Shown: in pieces, positions 14,438 through 24,092 of the stretch | How the letters are laid out: each line of letters starts with the position of its first letter | Numbering within the stretch: the first letter of the stretch is position 1 | Made by a program: the position numbers and the translations under genes | The notes under the pieces: generated by a model | The model's database searches: none | What the model was told of the DNA's origin: nothing | The model's input: only the letters and a program-made list of their open reading frames with translations | DNA from: Reddybacter sp041277045 | GTDB taxonomy: Bacteria > Pseudomonadota > Gammaproteobacteria > Pseudomonadales > Porticoccaceae | Reading direction: 5' to 3' | DNA: 64,000 nt | Assembly (NCBI GenBank): GCA_041277045.1 | Contig: JBGFSY010000002.1 | Coordinates: forward strand, 1 to 64,000

Positions 14438-17161
14438 ATGAACCAGCCAGTATCAACATCAGACAGCCACGCGCCCCTGCGCAATGATATTCGTACCTTG
14501 GGTGGTCTGCTGGGGGAGACGATTCGGGAGCAGGATGGCGAGGCCGTGTTCGCGCTGATCGAGGAAATTCGCCATTTTTCCAAGGCGGCGCTGGCGGGTG
14601 ATGCCAGCGCTCATCAGCAGCTTGAAAGCTTGATGGCGGGGCTGGATGACGCCGCCTTAATTCCGGTTGTACGTTCTTTCGGGTTAATGCTGAACTTGAT
14701 GAATATCGCGGAGGAGTACCACCGGGTGCGGCGTTTAAGTGAGGCTAGCCACCGCGAGACCAGTCATCGCAAATCACTGCCGCAGTTGCTTGCGCATCTG
14801 GGTGAGCAGGGTATTTCCAAATCGCGCATTGCTGAAACTATTGAGAACCTGACCATTGAGTTGGTGCTGACCGCCCACCCCACGGAGGTTTCTCGGCGCA
14901 CGGTGAGCCAAAAATATGACCGTATTGCCGATGATCTTGAAACCCTCGATCGGGTTAATCTCACCGATTACAAACGCAATGCGCTGAAGCAGGAGCTGCG
15001 CCGGGAGATTGCTTCCCTGTGGGCGACGGATGAAATTCGTCACAACAAGCCGACGCCGGTGGATGAGGCCAAGTGGGGTATTGCGACGATTGAACAAACC
15101 CTGTGGTCGACGGTGCCAGAGTTGCTGCGGGAGCTTGATTTTAGTCTGCGCGAGCAGTTGGGTGAGGGCCTAAGTATTCACGCGGTACCGATTCGCTTTG
15201 CCTCGTGGATGGGGGGCGACCGGGACGGTAATCCCAATGTCACGGCAAAAACTACGGACGAGGTGTGCTGGTTGTCGCGCTGGCAGGCGGCGGAGTTGTT
15301 GCAGAAAGATATTGAGCAACTGCGTTCGGAGTTGTCGATGGCGAGCTGTAGCGCTGCCTTACGCGCAGCGGTGGGCGAGCATCCTGAGCCCTATCGACAA
15401 TTGTTGCGCGGGGTGCGTGATCGTTTAGTGCTGACGCGGGATAGCTTAAAGGCAAAACTCGATGGCGAGTTAACGGTCGATGACAGCGCGATTTATTTTG
15501 ATGTGGATGAGCTCAAGCAAGCCTTGATGCTGTGTTATGACTCGCTAGTGGGGCAGGGCATGGCCACCATTGCCGATGGTCGGCTGACGGATATTATTCG
15601 CTGTGTGAATTGTTTTGGTTTGAATTTAACGCCGCTGGATATTCGCCAGGAGTCATCGCGCCATGCCGAGGTGCTGGATGCGGTGACGCGCTACATCGGT
15701 GTCGGCCATTATTCTGAATGGAGCGAAACAGAAAAGCTGGCCTTTTTAAGTGCTGAGTTAAAACAGCAGCGGCCATTAATTCCCACCGCTTTTTTGAACC
15801 AGACACTCGACCCCGCATGGCTTGAATCCTTTCACGCGCAGGTCGATTATTCCATTGATAATGTTTACGAGGTGCTGCAAACCTGCCAAACCATTTCCAA
15901 GCACCCGCGCAGTAGCTTTGCCAATTATATTATTTCCATGGCTCACTCGGGTTCCGATGTGTTGGCGGTGATGTTGTTGCAACGGGAGGCGGGCGTGACT
16001 GAGCCGCTGCCGGTGATGCCGCTGTTTGAAACCCTGAGCGATCTTGAAAATGCACCGGGGGTTATCGATAATTTATTTAAGATTGAAGGCTATGCCGATT
16101 CGATTAATCACTGCCAGCAAATTATGGTGGGTTATTCCGACTCGGCCAAAGACGCGGGTTTTTTAGCGGCGTCGTGGGCGCAATATCAGGCCCAGGAAAA
16201 GCTGGTGGAGATTTGTCAAAATCACAAAATACAGCTGCGCCTGTTTCATGGCCGGGGCGGGTCGATGAGTCGCGGCGGTGGTTCTGCCCACGATGCGCTG
16301 CTCTCCCAGCCCCCCGGTGCGGTCGAGGGCTATGTGCGCATCACCGAACAGGGCGAGATGATTCGCTTTAAATTCGGCCTGCCCGGCATCGCCTTTCGCA
16401 CATTAGAGCTGTACACCTGCGCCACGCTGGAGGCGACGCTGCTGCCGCCGCCCAAACCGTCGCAGCCGTGGCGTGACTTGATGGATAAAATGACGGCTTG
16501 TTCACTGCAAAGCTATCGCAATGAAATTCATGCGCCGGATTTTCTCGAATATTTTCACCAGGCAACACCGGAGCAGGAATTACAGCGCCTCTCACTGGGC
16601 AGTCGCCCGGCAAAGCGCAAAGCCAGTGGTGGCATTGAAAGTTTGCGGGCCATTCCCTGGGTTTTCGCCTGGACCCAAACACGTTTACTGATTCCCGCCT
16701 GGCTCGGTTCAGACGCTGCTCTACAAGCGGCAATCGAGGAGGGTGATCTGGCACTGGTGCAACTGATGTCGGCGCAGTGGCCCTATTTTGCCTCGATTAT
16801 CGACATGCTAGAGATGGTGCTGGCGAAGGCTGAACCGCAGGTTTCACAATATTACGAACAGCGTTTGGTGGGCGGATCAATGCAGGCGGTGGGGGCTCAG
16901 CTGCGCACTCGTCTGGAAACTGTGATTGCTGCGGTTAACACGGTGCGTGGTTCAGAAAAACTCTTGCAGGGTAGCCCGGTGATACAGCATTCGATAAAAG
17001 TGCGGAACCCCTATGTCATGCCCCTGCACTTTTTGCAGGCGGAAATCATGCGGCGCTTGCGCTCGGCTGGGGACGATAACTCTGCCGCGAAAGAGATTTA
17101 TGAGCAGGTGCTGAAAATATCGATTACCAGTATTGCGGCGGGGATGCGTAATACGGGCTAG
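14438..17161 (+). CDS. ppc: Phosphoenolpyruvate carboxylase
   Basis: A 907-residue cytoplasmic enzyme that carboxylates PEP to oxaloacetate with bicarbonate, replenishing the citric acid cycle. The catalytic histidine lies in LTAHPTEVSRRT (about 146-157). The second signature, FHGRGGSMSRGGG (about 602-614), is intact, as is the arginine motif GGDRDGNPNVT (about 256). The C-terminus ends MRNTG, as is typical. AAGGTGATT precedes the ATG. Full length, no lesions. It is convergent with the peroxiredoxin gene. Confidence 0.97.
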   Translation: MNQPVSTSDSHAPLRNDIRTLGGLLGETIREQDGEAVFALIEEIRHFSKAALAGDASAHQQLESLMAGLDDAALIPVVRSFGLMLNLMNIAEEYHRVRRLSEASHRETSHRKSLPQLLAHLGEQGISKSRIAETIENLTIELVLTAHPTEVSRRTVSQKYDRIADDLETLDRVNLTDYKRNALKQELRREIASLWATDEIRHNKPTPVDEAKWGIATIEQTLWSTVPELLRELDFSLREQLGEGLSIHAVPIRFASWMGGDRDGNPNVTAKTTDEVCWLSRWQAAELLQKDIEQLRSELSMASCSAALRAAVGEHPEPYRQLLRGVRDRLVLTRDSLKAKLDGELTVDDSAIYFDVDELKQALMLCYDSLVGQGMATIADGRLTDIIRCVNCFGLNLTPLDIRQESSRHAEVLDAVTRYIGVGHYSEWSETEKLAFLSAELKQQRPLIPTAFLNQTLDPAWLESFHAQVDYSIDNVYEVLQTCQTISKHPRSSFANYIISMAHSGSDVLAVMLLQREAGVTEPLPVMPLFETLSDLENAPGVIDNLFKIEGYADSINHCQQIMVGYSDSAKDAGFLAASWAQYQAQEKLVEICQNHKIQLRLFHGRGGSMSRGGGSAHDALLSQPPGAVEGYVRITEQGEMIRFKFGLPGIAFRTLELYTCATLEATLLPPPKPSQPWRDLMDKMTACSLQSYRNEIHAPDFLEYFHQATPEQELQRLSLGSRPAKRKASGGIESLRAIPWVFAWTQTRLLIPAWLGSDAALQAAIEEGDLALVQLMSAQWPYFASIIDMLEMVLAKAEPQVSQYYEQRLVGGSMQAVGAQLRTRLETVIAAVNTVRGSEKLLQGSPVIQHSIKVRNPYVMPLHFLQAEIMRRLRSAGDDNSAAKEIYEQVLKISITSIAAGMRNTG

Positions 17162-17227
17162 CGTGAAAAGTGAAACAGACGGCCTGGATTGTTATTTCGT
17201 CGTTGCTAAACAAGGGCCAAAAATGAC

Positions 17228-17253
17228 AGGCACCCAGCAAGCCGGGTGCCTGG
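17228..17253 (-). terminator. Rho-independent terminator for the peroxiredoxin gene
   Basis: A perfect 9-bp stem (CAGGCACCC at 17228-17236, GGGTGCCTG at 17245-17253) with an 8-base loop lies just after the peroxiredoxin stop. On the minus strand it is followed by TCATTTTT. It may also slow transcription from ppc on the plus strand, but no T-run follows on that side. Confidence 0.7.
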
Positions 17254-17258
17254 CGGCA

Positions 17259-17783
17259 CTATTTCTTGCTTAAATAATTTAACATGGTATCGGCATCGCT
17301 CACCTCAAAAGGGTCGTCGGGGCAGTTGTCCATCAGACCGGGTTCGGCGAATAGCTGCTGTATCTCACCATCGACCACATGCATGGAATAGCGCCATGAG
17401 CGCTCACCAAAGCCGAGATTCTCTTTTTTCACCAGCATGCCCATCAAGCGACTAAAGTCACCATTGCCGTCGGGCAGCATTTTGACCTTGCTGATTTTAA
17501 GCTGCTTGGCCCACTGAAACATGCTGAAGGCATCGTTGACGCTGAGGCAATACACCTCATCAACGCCCTGGGCTTTGAGTGCCTCGTACTGGGCTTCATA
17601 GCCGGGCAGGTGAGTACTGGAGCAGGTGGGCGTAAAAGCACCCGGCAGGGCGAGTACCACGATGCTCTTGTTGTTGAAAATGTCCGCCGAGCTGAGGTCT
17701 TGCCAGCGGAAGGGGTTGTCGCCGCCAATACTTTTATCGCGAACGCGTGTTTTAAAGGTTATTTCTGGGACAGTGCTTGTCAT
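17259..17783 (-). CDS. Peroxiredoxin (Prx5/atypical 2-Cys type)
   Basis: A 174-residue thiol peroxidase. It has the family sequence LPGAFTPTCSSTHLPGYE with the peroxidatic cysteine in PTCSS (about residue 50) and the downstream VNDAFSMFQWAKQL. A second cysteine occurs in VYCLSVNDA (about residue 74). It reduces H2O2 or alkyl hydroperoxides, probably with glutathione/glutaredoxin as in similar bacterial Prx5 proteins. No glutaredoxin domain is fused. The gene is convergent with ppc and monocistronic as far as can be seen. Confidence 0.92.
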   Translation of the reverse strand: MTSTVPEITFKTRVRDKSIGGDNPFRWQDLSSADIFNNKSIVVLALPGAFTPTCSSTHLPGYEAQYEALKAQGVDEVYCLSVNDAFSMFQWAKQLKISKVKMLPDGNGDFSRLMGMLVKKENLGFGERSWRYSMHVVDGEIQQLFAEPGLMDNCPDDPFEVSDADTMLNYLSKK

Positions 17784-17910
17784 CTTGATCTCCGTGGAGG
17801 TTGCTGAACCGAGGGTGGGCCTCGAACTTGGGCTTAGTGTGACAGCTGTTCTAGGGTAATCGTTCTCTTATCGGTGAAAAAAAGTGGGCCGCCATATCGG
17901 GTTGGCGCGG

Positions 17911-19125
17911 TTACAACCAGAACTGCAGCAGTAAAAACCCGATACAAACGACAGTGCCGCAGGCGGGGATTGCCAGGGCGAGAAAGTTGCGTCGCTGGTC
18001 GCGCCAGTTGAGCCTGAGCAGGGCGAGATTGACCAGGGTGAAAATGCACAAGATCGTGCCACTGGTGGCCTGAGCCAGGGTGACTAGCGGGGCGAGCAGG
18101 GCGGCACTGAGTACCAGAGTGCCGACGAGGATGGTGGCACTTACGGGTGTTTGTCGGCGGGGGTGTACCGTCGCCAGAAAACCGGGTGCCATGTTCTTTT
18201 TAGCCATGCCGTAAAGCACCCGTGAGGCCATAATGATTTGTAGTAGGGCACCGTTGACCACGGCGACGATGCTGATAGAGCTCATTAGAGCAATGGGGAT
18301 ACGGGTGTTTTGTTCGACCACTAGTACCAGCGGTGCCTTGGATGCGGCTAATTCTGTCAGTGGTACGGCGGCCAGTGCGCAGAGGGTGACGATGAAATAA
18401 AGCAGGCAAGCCGTGACTAAGGCCAGCAGGATGCCACGGGGCATATTTTTTTCGGGCTGCTTTACTTCCTCGGCCATATTGACCATATCTTCAAAACCAA
18501 TAAAGGCGTAGAAGGCGAGAAAGGCGCCGGCACCAACCCCTTGCCAGGCGTTAAGGCTGTTGGGCATGAGTGAGCTGTTGGGGTTGTTGAAAAGTGCGGG
18601 TAGCTTGTCGGCACCGGCGTAAATGACGAAGGCGAGGCCGAGCAGTTCTAGCAGGGTGGTGGTGATCGCCACCGTTACCGATAATTTCACCCCCCAGGTG
18701 GCAATGGCGGTGAGTAGAATAATGAGCAGCGAAATAGTCAGCACATCGGGCAGCTCTACGAACACGGCGAAATAGCCACTAAAGCCGCGGGCAATGGTGG
18801 CGGCGGAAACCATACCGGCAAAGACAATGGCATAGCCGACTAAGGTTGAAAGTGTTTTTAGGCCAAAGGCCTGTTGTACATAAACCGGCTCGCCGGCACT
18901 GACCGGGTAAAGTCGCGACAAATGCCCGTAGGAATAGGCGCTAAAACTGACCACTAATGAGGCCAGCACAAAGGCCAGGGGCATGTTGCTGCCGGCGATA
19001 TTGGCGACCTCGCCCACCAGTACATAAATACCGGCGCCGAGAATAGTGCCTATGCCGTAGAGTGTTAGCTGCGTCAGGCTCAGAGTACGAAGCAGGGGCG
19101 TGGGGGTGGCGTTGGGTGCTGTCAT
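17911..19125 (-). CDS. APC-family amino acid permease
   Basis: A 404-residue membrane protein with about 11-12 hydrophobic segments. The first shows LYGIGTILGAGIYVLVGEVA, where the unwound G-x-G-x-x-L-G-A-G-I motif binds substrate in APC carriers. FYAFIGFEDMVNMAEEVKQPEKNMPRGI is the conserved cytosolic loop after TM6 (E-E-x-x-x-P-x-x-x-x-P-R-G-I). Family members of this size are cationic or neutral amino-acid antiporters or symporters in the inner membrane. Substrate unknown. It is divergent from the K+ channel gene, 131 bp away. Confidence 0.9.
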   Translation of the reverse strand: MTAPNATPTPLLRTLSLTQLTLYGIGTILGAGIYVLVGEVANIAGSNMPLAFVLASLVVSFSAYSYGHLSRLYPVSAGEPVYVQQAFGLKTLSTLVGYAIVFAGMVSAATIARGFSGYFAVFVELPDVLTISLLIILLTAIATWGVKLSVTVAITTTLLELLGLAFVIYAGADKLPALFNNPNSSLMPNSLNAWQGVGAGAFLAFYAFIGFEDMVNMAEEVKQPEKNMPRGILLALVTACLLYFIVTLCALAAVPLTELAASKAPLVLVVEQNTRIPIALMSSISIVAVVNGALLQIIMASRVLYGMAKKNMAPGFLATVHPRRQTPVSATILVGTLVLSAALLAPLVTLAQATSGTILCIFTLVNLALLRLNWRDQRRNFLALAIPACGTVVCIGFLLLQFWL

Positions 19126-19256
19126 GGCGTGATAGTATCAGTCTGGCAGGGCTTATCTTAACTGCGACCCCAATTAGCTTGAATTATTTATTGCCGGGCT
19201 TTGATTTTTTATTTTGCAACATTAGGTGTTTTTTTGTGAGAGGCGGTAATCGATAA

Positions 19257-20069
19257 ATGGGTGGCATGAGAGCAAAAATTGGCCTGGTGATTTTCGGCAC
19301 CGATACGCCAGCCGGCAGGCTGTTTGATCTGGTTTTAATCTACGCGATATTACTCAGTGTTGGCGCCGTGGTGCTCGATTCAGTGGTGGGCCTACACGCT
19401 CGCTTCGGGTCTTGGTTTTTTTATATTGAATGGTTTTTCACCCTGCTATTTACCGCTGAATACTTTCTGCGCATTTATATATCTCAGCGGCCCCTGCACT
19501 ATATCTTTAGTTTTTTTGGCCTGGTGGATTTGATTTCCATTATTCCCTCTTATTTGGCATTGGTGGTAGCGGGCGCTAATTATTTGTTGATCATTCGCAT
19601 GATTCGCGTGCTGCGGGTTTTTCGCATACTCAAACTGGTGCGCTACATGGACGAGGCCAGCGTATTGACCCGCTCACTGTATTTGGCGCGGCGCAAAATA
19701 CTGGTGTTTTTTATCACCGTCATTGTGCTGAGTTTTATCTTTGGTTGTTTGATGTTTGTGGTGGAGGGCCCGGCCAACGGTTTTACCAGTATTCCGAAAA
19801 GTATTTACTGGACCATCGTCACTATTACCACCGTGGGTTACGGTGACATTACGCCGCAAACCGTGCTCGGCCAGTTTATTTCGACCATTGCGATGTTGCT
19901 CGGTTACTCGATTATCGCGATTCCCACGGGTATTATTACCGCCGAGCTGGCCGGTGAAATGGGGCGTGAGAGGGCCGAGAAGAGCTGCCATAACTGTGGG
20001 CGCTCGGGCCACGATACCGATGCTAATCACTGTCGGCATTGTGGTGCGGATTTGACGGACGACACTTAA
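19257..20069 (+). CDS. Voltage-gated-type potassium channel with C-terminal zinc ribbon
   Basis: A 270-residue inner-membrane channel. Six transmembrane segments can be seen, an arginine-rich S4 (RMIRVLRVFRILKLVRYM), the pore helix and the selectivity filter TTVGYGDITP (about 197-206). The tail of about 40 residues has CHNCGRSGHDTDANHCRHCG, with a C-x2-C...C-x2-C spacing that should bind zinc. K+ channels of this kind with a zinc ribbon occur in other gammaproteobacteria. The ribbon may sense zinc or assemble the tetramer. The start could be 19257 or the ATG at 19266. Confidence 0.9.
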   Translation: MGGMRAKIGLVIFGTDTPAGRLFDLVLIYAILLSVGAVVLDSVVGLHARFGSWFFYIEWFFTLLFTAEYFLRIYISQRPLHYIFSFFGLVDLISIIPSYLALVVAGANYLLIIRMIRVLRVFRILKLVRYMDEASVLTRSLYLARRKILVFFITVIVLSFIFGCLMFVVEGPANGFTSIPKSIYWTIVTITTVGYGDITPQTVLGQFISTIAMLLGYSIIAIPTGIITAELAGEMGRERAEKSCHNCGRSGHDTDANHCRHCGADLTDDT

Positions 20070-20204
20070 TACAGGGTCTTAGGAAAAACGCTGATTGAAG
20101 CGCTACCGCGAGCAGTGTTTAATTCGCGCCATCAAATAGATCTGTAAATACCGCGCTATTAGCGTCTAGCGGGTGTGACAATACGCAAAATATAGGGAAA
20201 GATT

Positions 20205-22106
20205 ATGACTGCCAGCTACGACTCGGTGTATCGCGCCTCACAGGAAAACCCCCAGGCCTTTTGGGGCGAGGCTGCAAAATTGGTGCATTGGTATAAAGAC
20301 CCCGTGACCATTCTCGATGACAGCAAACCGCCTTTTTTACAGTGGTTTGCCGACGGTGAAACCAATGCCTGCTACAACGCCCTCGACCGTCACGTGACCG
20401 CTGGCCGTGCCGACCAGGATGCGCTGATTTACGACAGCCCGGTCACGGATACCAAGTTGCGCTTTAGCTATCGCGAGCTGCTGGCACGGGTTTCGAAATT
20501 TGCCGGTGCCCTGCGATCAGAGGGTATCGAGAAGGGTGATCGAGTCATCATCTATATGCCCATGGTGCCGGAGGCGGCCATCGCGATGTTGGCCTGCGCG
20601 CGCATTGGCGCTGTGCACTCCGTGGTATTTGGCGGTTTCGCGGCTAATGAGCTGGCGGTGCGTATTGACGACGTGCAAGCCAAGATGGTGATCGCCGCTT
20701 CCTGCGGCATCGAACCCGGGCGGCTGGTGCTGTATAAGCCGCTGCTGGATGAGGCCGTCGAGCTGGCTAAAAATAAGCCGCAAAGCTGCATTATTCTGCA
20801 GCGCGAGCAAGCGCCCGGCGAAATGCAGGTGGGGCGCGATAAAGACTGGCGCGAGCTGGAAGCCGCTGGCGAGCCGGTCGATTGCGTGCCCATGCTGTCC
20901 ACTGATCCGCTGTACGTGCTCTACACTTCGGGCACCACCGGTGAGCCTAAAGGCGTGGTGCGGGATGTTGGCGGCAGCATTGTCTCCCTCAATTGGAGCA
21001 TGCAAAAAGTCTACGGCGTGGCACCGGGGGATGTCTTCTGGGCGGCCTCCGATGTCGGCTGGGTGGTGGGGCACTCTTACATTGTTTACGGCCCCTTATT
21101 TAATGGTGCCACGACAATTCTGTTTGAGGGTAAGCCGGTGGGCACGCCCGACCCCGGCACCTACTGGCGCATTATTGCGGAGTACGGCGTCAAGGTATTC
21201 TTTACCGCGCCAACGGCGTTTCGGGCGATTAAGAAAGAAGACCCGAAGGGCGAATATTTAAGCAAGTACGACCTATCAAAGTTTGAAAGCCTGTTCCTCG
21301 CCGGTGAGCGCTGTGACCCCGATACCCTGCACTGGGCGATGGATAAATTACAGATTCCGGTGATCGATCACTGGTGGCAAACCGAGCTGGGTTGGCCCGC
21401 CTGCGCTAACTGTCGCGGCATCGAATTGCTACCCGTGGTGCCAGGCTCGCCCACCAAGCCGGTGCCGGGCTTTGATATTCGCGTGCTCGACGAGCAGGGC
21501 GAAGAAGTGGCGGCCGGTGATATCGGTGCCTTGGCGATTAAACTGCCGCTGCCGCCGGGATCCTTTACCACCCTGTGGCGCAATGATGAGCGCTTTGTTT
21601 CCTCCTACTTCAAAACTTTCCCCGGTTATTACGAGACCGGCGATGCCGGTTACATCGACGAAAATGGCTATGTCTTTGTTATGGCGCGCACCGATGATGT
21701 GATTAATGTCGCCGGCCACCGTCTCTCGACGGGTGCCATGGAAGAAGTGCTAGCGGCTCACCCCGATGTGGCCGAGTGTGCCGTGGTGGGTGTTGCCGAT
21801 GCTATGAAGGGCCAGATGCCGTTGGGCTTTGTGGTGCTGAACGATGGTGTTGAGCGTGCCGACGCCGATATCTGCACTGAAGTAGTGCAGTTGGTGCGGG
21901 AAAAGATCGGTCCTGTGGCAGCATTTCGGCTCTGTGGTGTGGTGAAGCGTCTGCCGAAAACCCGCTCGGGCAAAATACTGCGCGCCACGATGCGTAAAAT
22001 TGCCGATGCCGAGGCCTGGAAAATGCCGGCTACCATTGATGACCCGCTGATTCTCAATGAGATCACCGAGGCGTTGGGTGCGCTGGGTTATCCATCAAAG
22101 GCCTAG
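20205..22106 (+). CDS. prpE: Propionyl-CoA synthetase (PrpE-like acyl-CoA synthetase)
   Basis: A 633-residue ANL-superfamily enzyme that activates a short acid with ATP and CoA, here most likely propionate. The N-terminus (YRASQENPQAFWGEAA) follows the PrpE/acetyl-CoA synthetase pattern. Core motifs: the P-loop-like YTSGTTGEPKG (about 240-250), DHWWQTELGW, YETGDAGY and the catalytic lysine in KTRSGKILRATMRKI (about 590). Acetate is an alternative substrate. The upstream sequence includes AGGGAAAG before the ATG. It stands alone, followed by a 200-bp regulatory gap. Confidence 0.92.
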   Translation: MTASYDSVYRASQENPQAFWGEAAKLVHWYKDPVTILDDSKPPFLQWFADGETNACYNALDRHVTAGRADQDALIYDSPVTDTKLRFSYRELLARVSKFAGALRSEGIEKGDRVIIYMPMVPEAAIAMLACARIGAVHSVVFGGFAANELAVRIDDVQAKMVIAASCGIEPGRLVLYKPLLDEAVELAKNKPQSCIILQREQAPGEMQVGRDKDWRELEAAGEPVDCVPMLSTDPLYVLYTSGTTGEPKGVVRDVGGSIVSLNWSMQKVYGVAPGDVFWAASDVGWVVGHSYIVYGPLFNGATTILFEGKPVGTPDPGTYWRIIAEYGVKVFFTAPTAFRAIKKEDPKGEYLSKYDLSKFESLFLAGERCDPDTLHWAMDKLQIPVIDHWWQTELGWPACANCRGIELLPVVPGSPTKPVPGFDIRVLDEQGEEVAAGDIGALAIKLPLPPGSFTTLWRNDERFVSSYFKTFPGYYETGDAGYIDENGYVFVMARTDDVINVAGHRLSTGAMEEVLAAHPDVAECAVVGVADAMKGQMPLGFVVLNDGVERADADICTEVVQLVREKIGPVAAFRLCGVVKRLPKTRSGKILRATMRKIADAEAWKMPATIDDPLILNEITEALGALGYPSKA

Positions 22107-22199
22107 GATTCAATCTGGTATATAAATTGCCTTTAGTAGACCCAGTTAGCCGGCCTGTTAATTGCTAAGGATTTCCCTTATTGTGTCATCCTGTTTACA

Positions 22200-22248
22200 G
22201 AAATGCGCTTGATAGTCATTTACATTGCGGGCGCATTTCCGGTATAAC
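22200..22248 (+). promoter_or_regulatory. Candidate promoter with embedded inverted-repeat operator
   Basis: A perfect 9-bp inverted repeat (GAAATGCGC at 22200-22208, GCGCATTTC at 22231-22239) brackets a possible -35 box TTTACA (22219-22224). A -10 box TATAAC follows at 22243-22248 with an 18-bp spacer. The dyad overlaps the -35 and spacer region, as expected for a repressor or activator site. No T-run follows, so it is unlikely to be a prpE terminator. It probably drives the three-gene oxidoreductase unit starting at 22314. Confidence 0.5.
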
Positions 22249-22313
22249 ATCGCCGGTATTTTGTGTGTCAAAAAACTTGACGGAATTCACTAACGGCCCC
22301 GGGAGGGTTGAGG

Positions 22314-24092
22314 TTGAAGCCTACAAACATTAGTAAACCAGATTATTTCCACAAGGTTGTCGACTGCCAGCATGCCTGTCCAGCGCACACCCCTGTCCCT
22401 GAATATATACGCTTAATTGCCGCAGAGCGTTATACCGACGCCTATATGGTCAATTGGGAATCCAACGTCTTTCCCGGAGTGCTGGGTCGCACCTGTGACC
22501 GGCCCTGCGAGCCGGCCTGTCGGCGTGGGCGGGTTGAGGAAGAGCCAGTCGCCATTTGTCGCCTCAAGCGTGTGGCGGCCGATAACAAAGACGATATCAC
22601 CCATTTGCTGCCGGCCGCCGGTGCCAGCAATGGCAAAAAACTGGCGATGATTGGTGCGGGCCCAGCCTCTTTAACGGTGGCGCGCGACCTCTCACCCCTC
22701 GGCTATGAAATCCATATCTACGATGAAAACGCCAAGGGTGGCGGTTTTATGCGCAGCCAGATCCCCTCCTTCCGCCTGCCCGACGAGGTGCTGGACGAGG
22801 AAGTGGGCTACATCACTGACAATAAAGCGGTGACAACCCACTACAACAAGCGTGTCGATAGCCTTAAGGCGCTGCTCGATAAAGATTACGATGCGGTATT
22901 TGTTGGCTCTGGCGCACCGAAAGGTCGCGACCTACCCAACCTGCCGGGCCGCAAAGAGGGTGCCGAGGGCATCCATATCGGCATCGACTGGCTGGCCAGC
23001 GTGGCCTTTGAACATCGCGAAAGTGTCGGCAAAAAAGTCATTGTTCTCGGTGGTGGTAATACCGCGATGGATTGCTGTCGCACGGCGCGTCGCATCGGCG
23101 GTGCCGAGGTGAAGGTGATTGTGCGTAGCCCCTTTGCCGATATGAAGGCCTCGCCCTGGGAAAAAGACGATGCTGTGGCGGAAGATATTCCGATTCTCGA
23201 TAACCACACGCCGCTGGAATTCGTTATCGAAGACGGCAAGCTGGTGGGTATGCGCTTTGATAAGGTGCGCGCCGAATACGACAAGAAAAATCGTCGCAAG
23301 TTGGTGTCGACCGGTGAAGAGCCGGCCTTCTTCCCCTGTGATGAGGTGTTGATTGCCATTGGCCAGGAGAACGCCTTCCCCTGGATCGAGAGCGAAACCG
23401 ATATTGAGTTTGATAGCTGGGGTCTGCCGACCCTCGATAAAGTCACCTTCCAGTCGACCAACAGCAAGGTCTTCTTTGGTGGTGATTCCGCTTTCGGCCC
23501 GGAAAATATTATTACCGCTGTCGCCCAAGCTCACCAGGCGGCGATTTCCATCGACCTGTTTTGCAATGGTGAAGATCTCGCTGTACGACCTGCGCCGCAG
23601 ACCAATTTGGTCAGCCAGAAAATGGGTATTCACGAGTGGAGCTACAGTAACGCCGTTGGCGATGACCTGCGCTTTAAAGTGCCCCACGCCGATAAGAAAG
23701 CGGCGCTGGGAGATCGCTTGCTCGAAGTGGAGCTGGGCTTTTCGACCAAGACCGGTTTTGAAGAGGCGCAGCGCTGTCTTAACTGTGATGTGCAAACCGT
23801 TTTTTCCGAGGCTTTGTGCATCGAGTGCGATGCCTGTACCGATATTTGCCCGACGGATTGCATCAACTTTATCGACAACGACAAAGAGCCTCAGCTGCGT
23901 GAAAAACTACGTATGCCGGCGAAAAACCTCGAACAGGACCTTTATGTTTCCACTGATTTACCGACCGGCCGAGTGATGGTCAAGGACGAGGATGTGTGCC
24001 TGCACTGTGGACTGTGCGCCGAGCGCTGCCCCACATCGGCCTGGGACATGCAGCAATTTCTCTACCAAGTTACCAAGGCATCTCAAATATGA
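22314..24092 (+). CDS. GltD-like FAD/NADPH oxidoreductase with C-terminal 2x[4Fe-4S] ferredoxin
   Basis: About 592 residues. The N-terminal cysteine region (CPAHTPVPEY, then RTCDRPCEPACRRG) is the iron-sulfur segment of glutamate synthase small-subunit-like proteins. An FAD motif GAGPASLTVARDL and an NADPH motif LGGGNTAMDCCRTARRIGG follow. The C-terminal ferredoxin has CIECDACTDICPTDC and CLHCGLCAERCP, two [4Fe-4S] clusters. It should shuttle electrons between ferredoxin-level clusters and NAD(P)H. I place the start at TTG 22314, seven bases after GGGAGG; a TTG at 22308 would leave no spacing. It overlaps the next gene by four bases (ATGA). Confidence 0.88.
   Translation: MKPTNISKPDYFHKVVDCQHACPAHTPVPEYIRLIAAERYTDAYMVNWESNVFPGVLGRTCDRPCEPACRRGRVEEEPVAICRLKRVAADNKDDITHLLPAAGASNGKKLAMIGAGPASLTVARDLSPLGYEIHIYDENAKGGGFMRSQIPSFRLPDEVLDEEVGYITDNKAVTTHYNKRVDSLKALLDKDYDAVFVGSGAPKGRDLPNLPGRKEGAEGIHIGIDWLASVAFEHRESVGKKVIVLGGGNTAMDCCRTARRIGGAEVKVIVRSPFADMKASPWEKDDAVAEDIPILDNHTPLEFVIEDGKLVGMRFDKVRAEYDKKNRRKLVSTGEEPAFFPCDEVLIAIGQENAFPWIESETDIEFDSWGLPTLDKVTFQSTNSKVFFGGDSAFGPENIITAVAQAHQAAISIDLFCNGEDLAVRPAPQTNLVSQKMGIHEWSYSNAVGDDLRFKVPHADKKAALGDRLLEVELGFSTKTGFEEAQRCLNCDVQTVFSEALCIECDACTDICPTDCINFIDNDKEPQLREKLRMPAKNLEQDLYVSTDLPTGRVMVKDEDVCLHCGLCAERCPTSAWDMQQFLYQVTKASQI

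Noticed and set aside
20517..21074. 185-codon minus-strand frame inside prpE
   Set aside because: Antisense shadow of a GC-rich gene, no recognised motifs, no ribosome site.
22932..23795. 287-codon frame on the minus strand
   Set aside because: It lies wholly inside the GltD-like gene, and the reverse-strand translation has no domain signature.
23996..24088. Upstream extension of the KorA-like frame
   Set aside because: Overlaps the ferredoxin domain of the preceding gene; the ATGA overlap at 24089 is the natural start.
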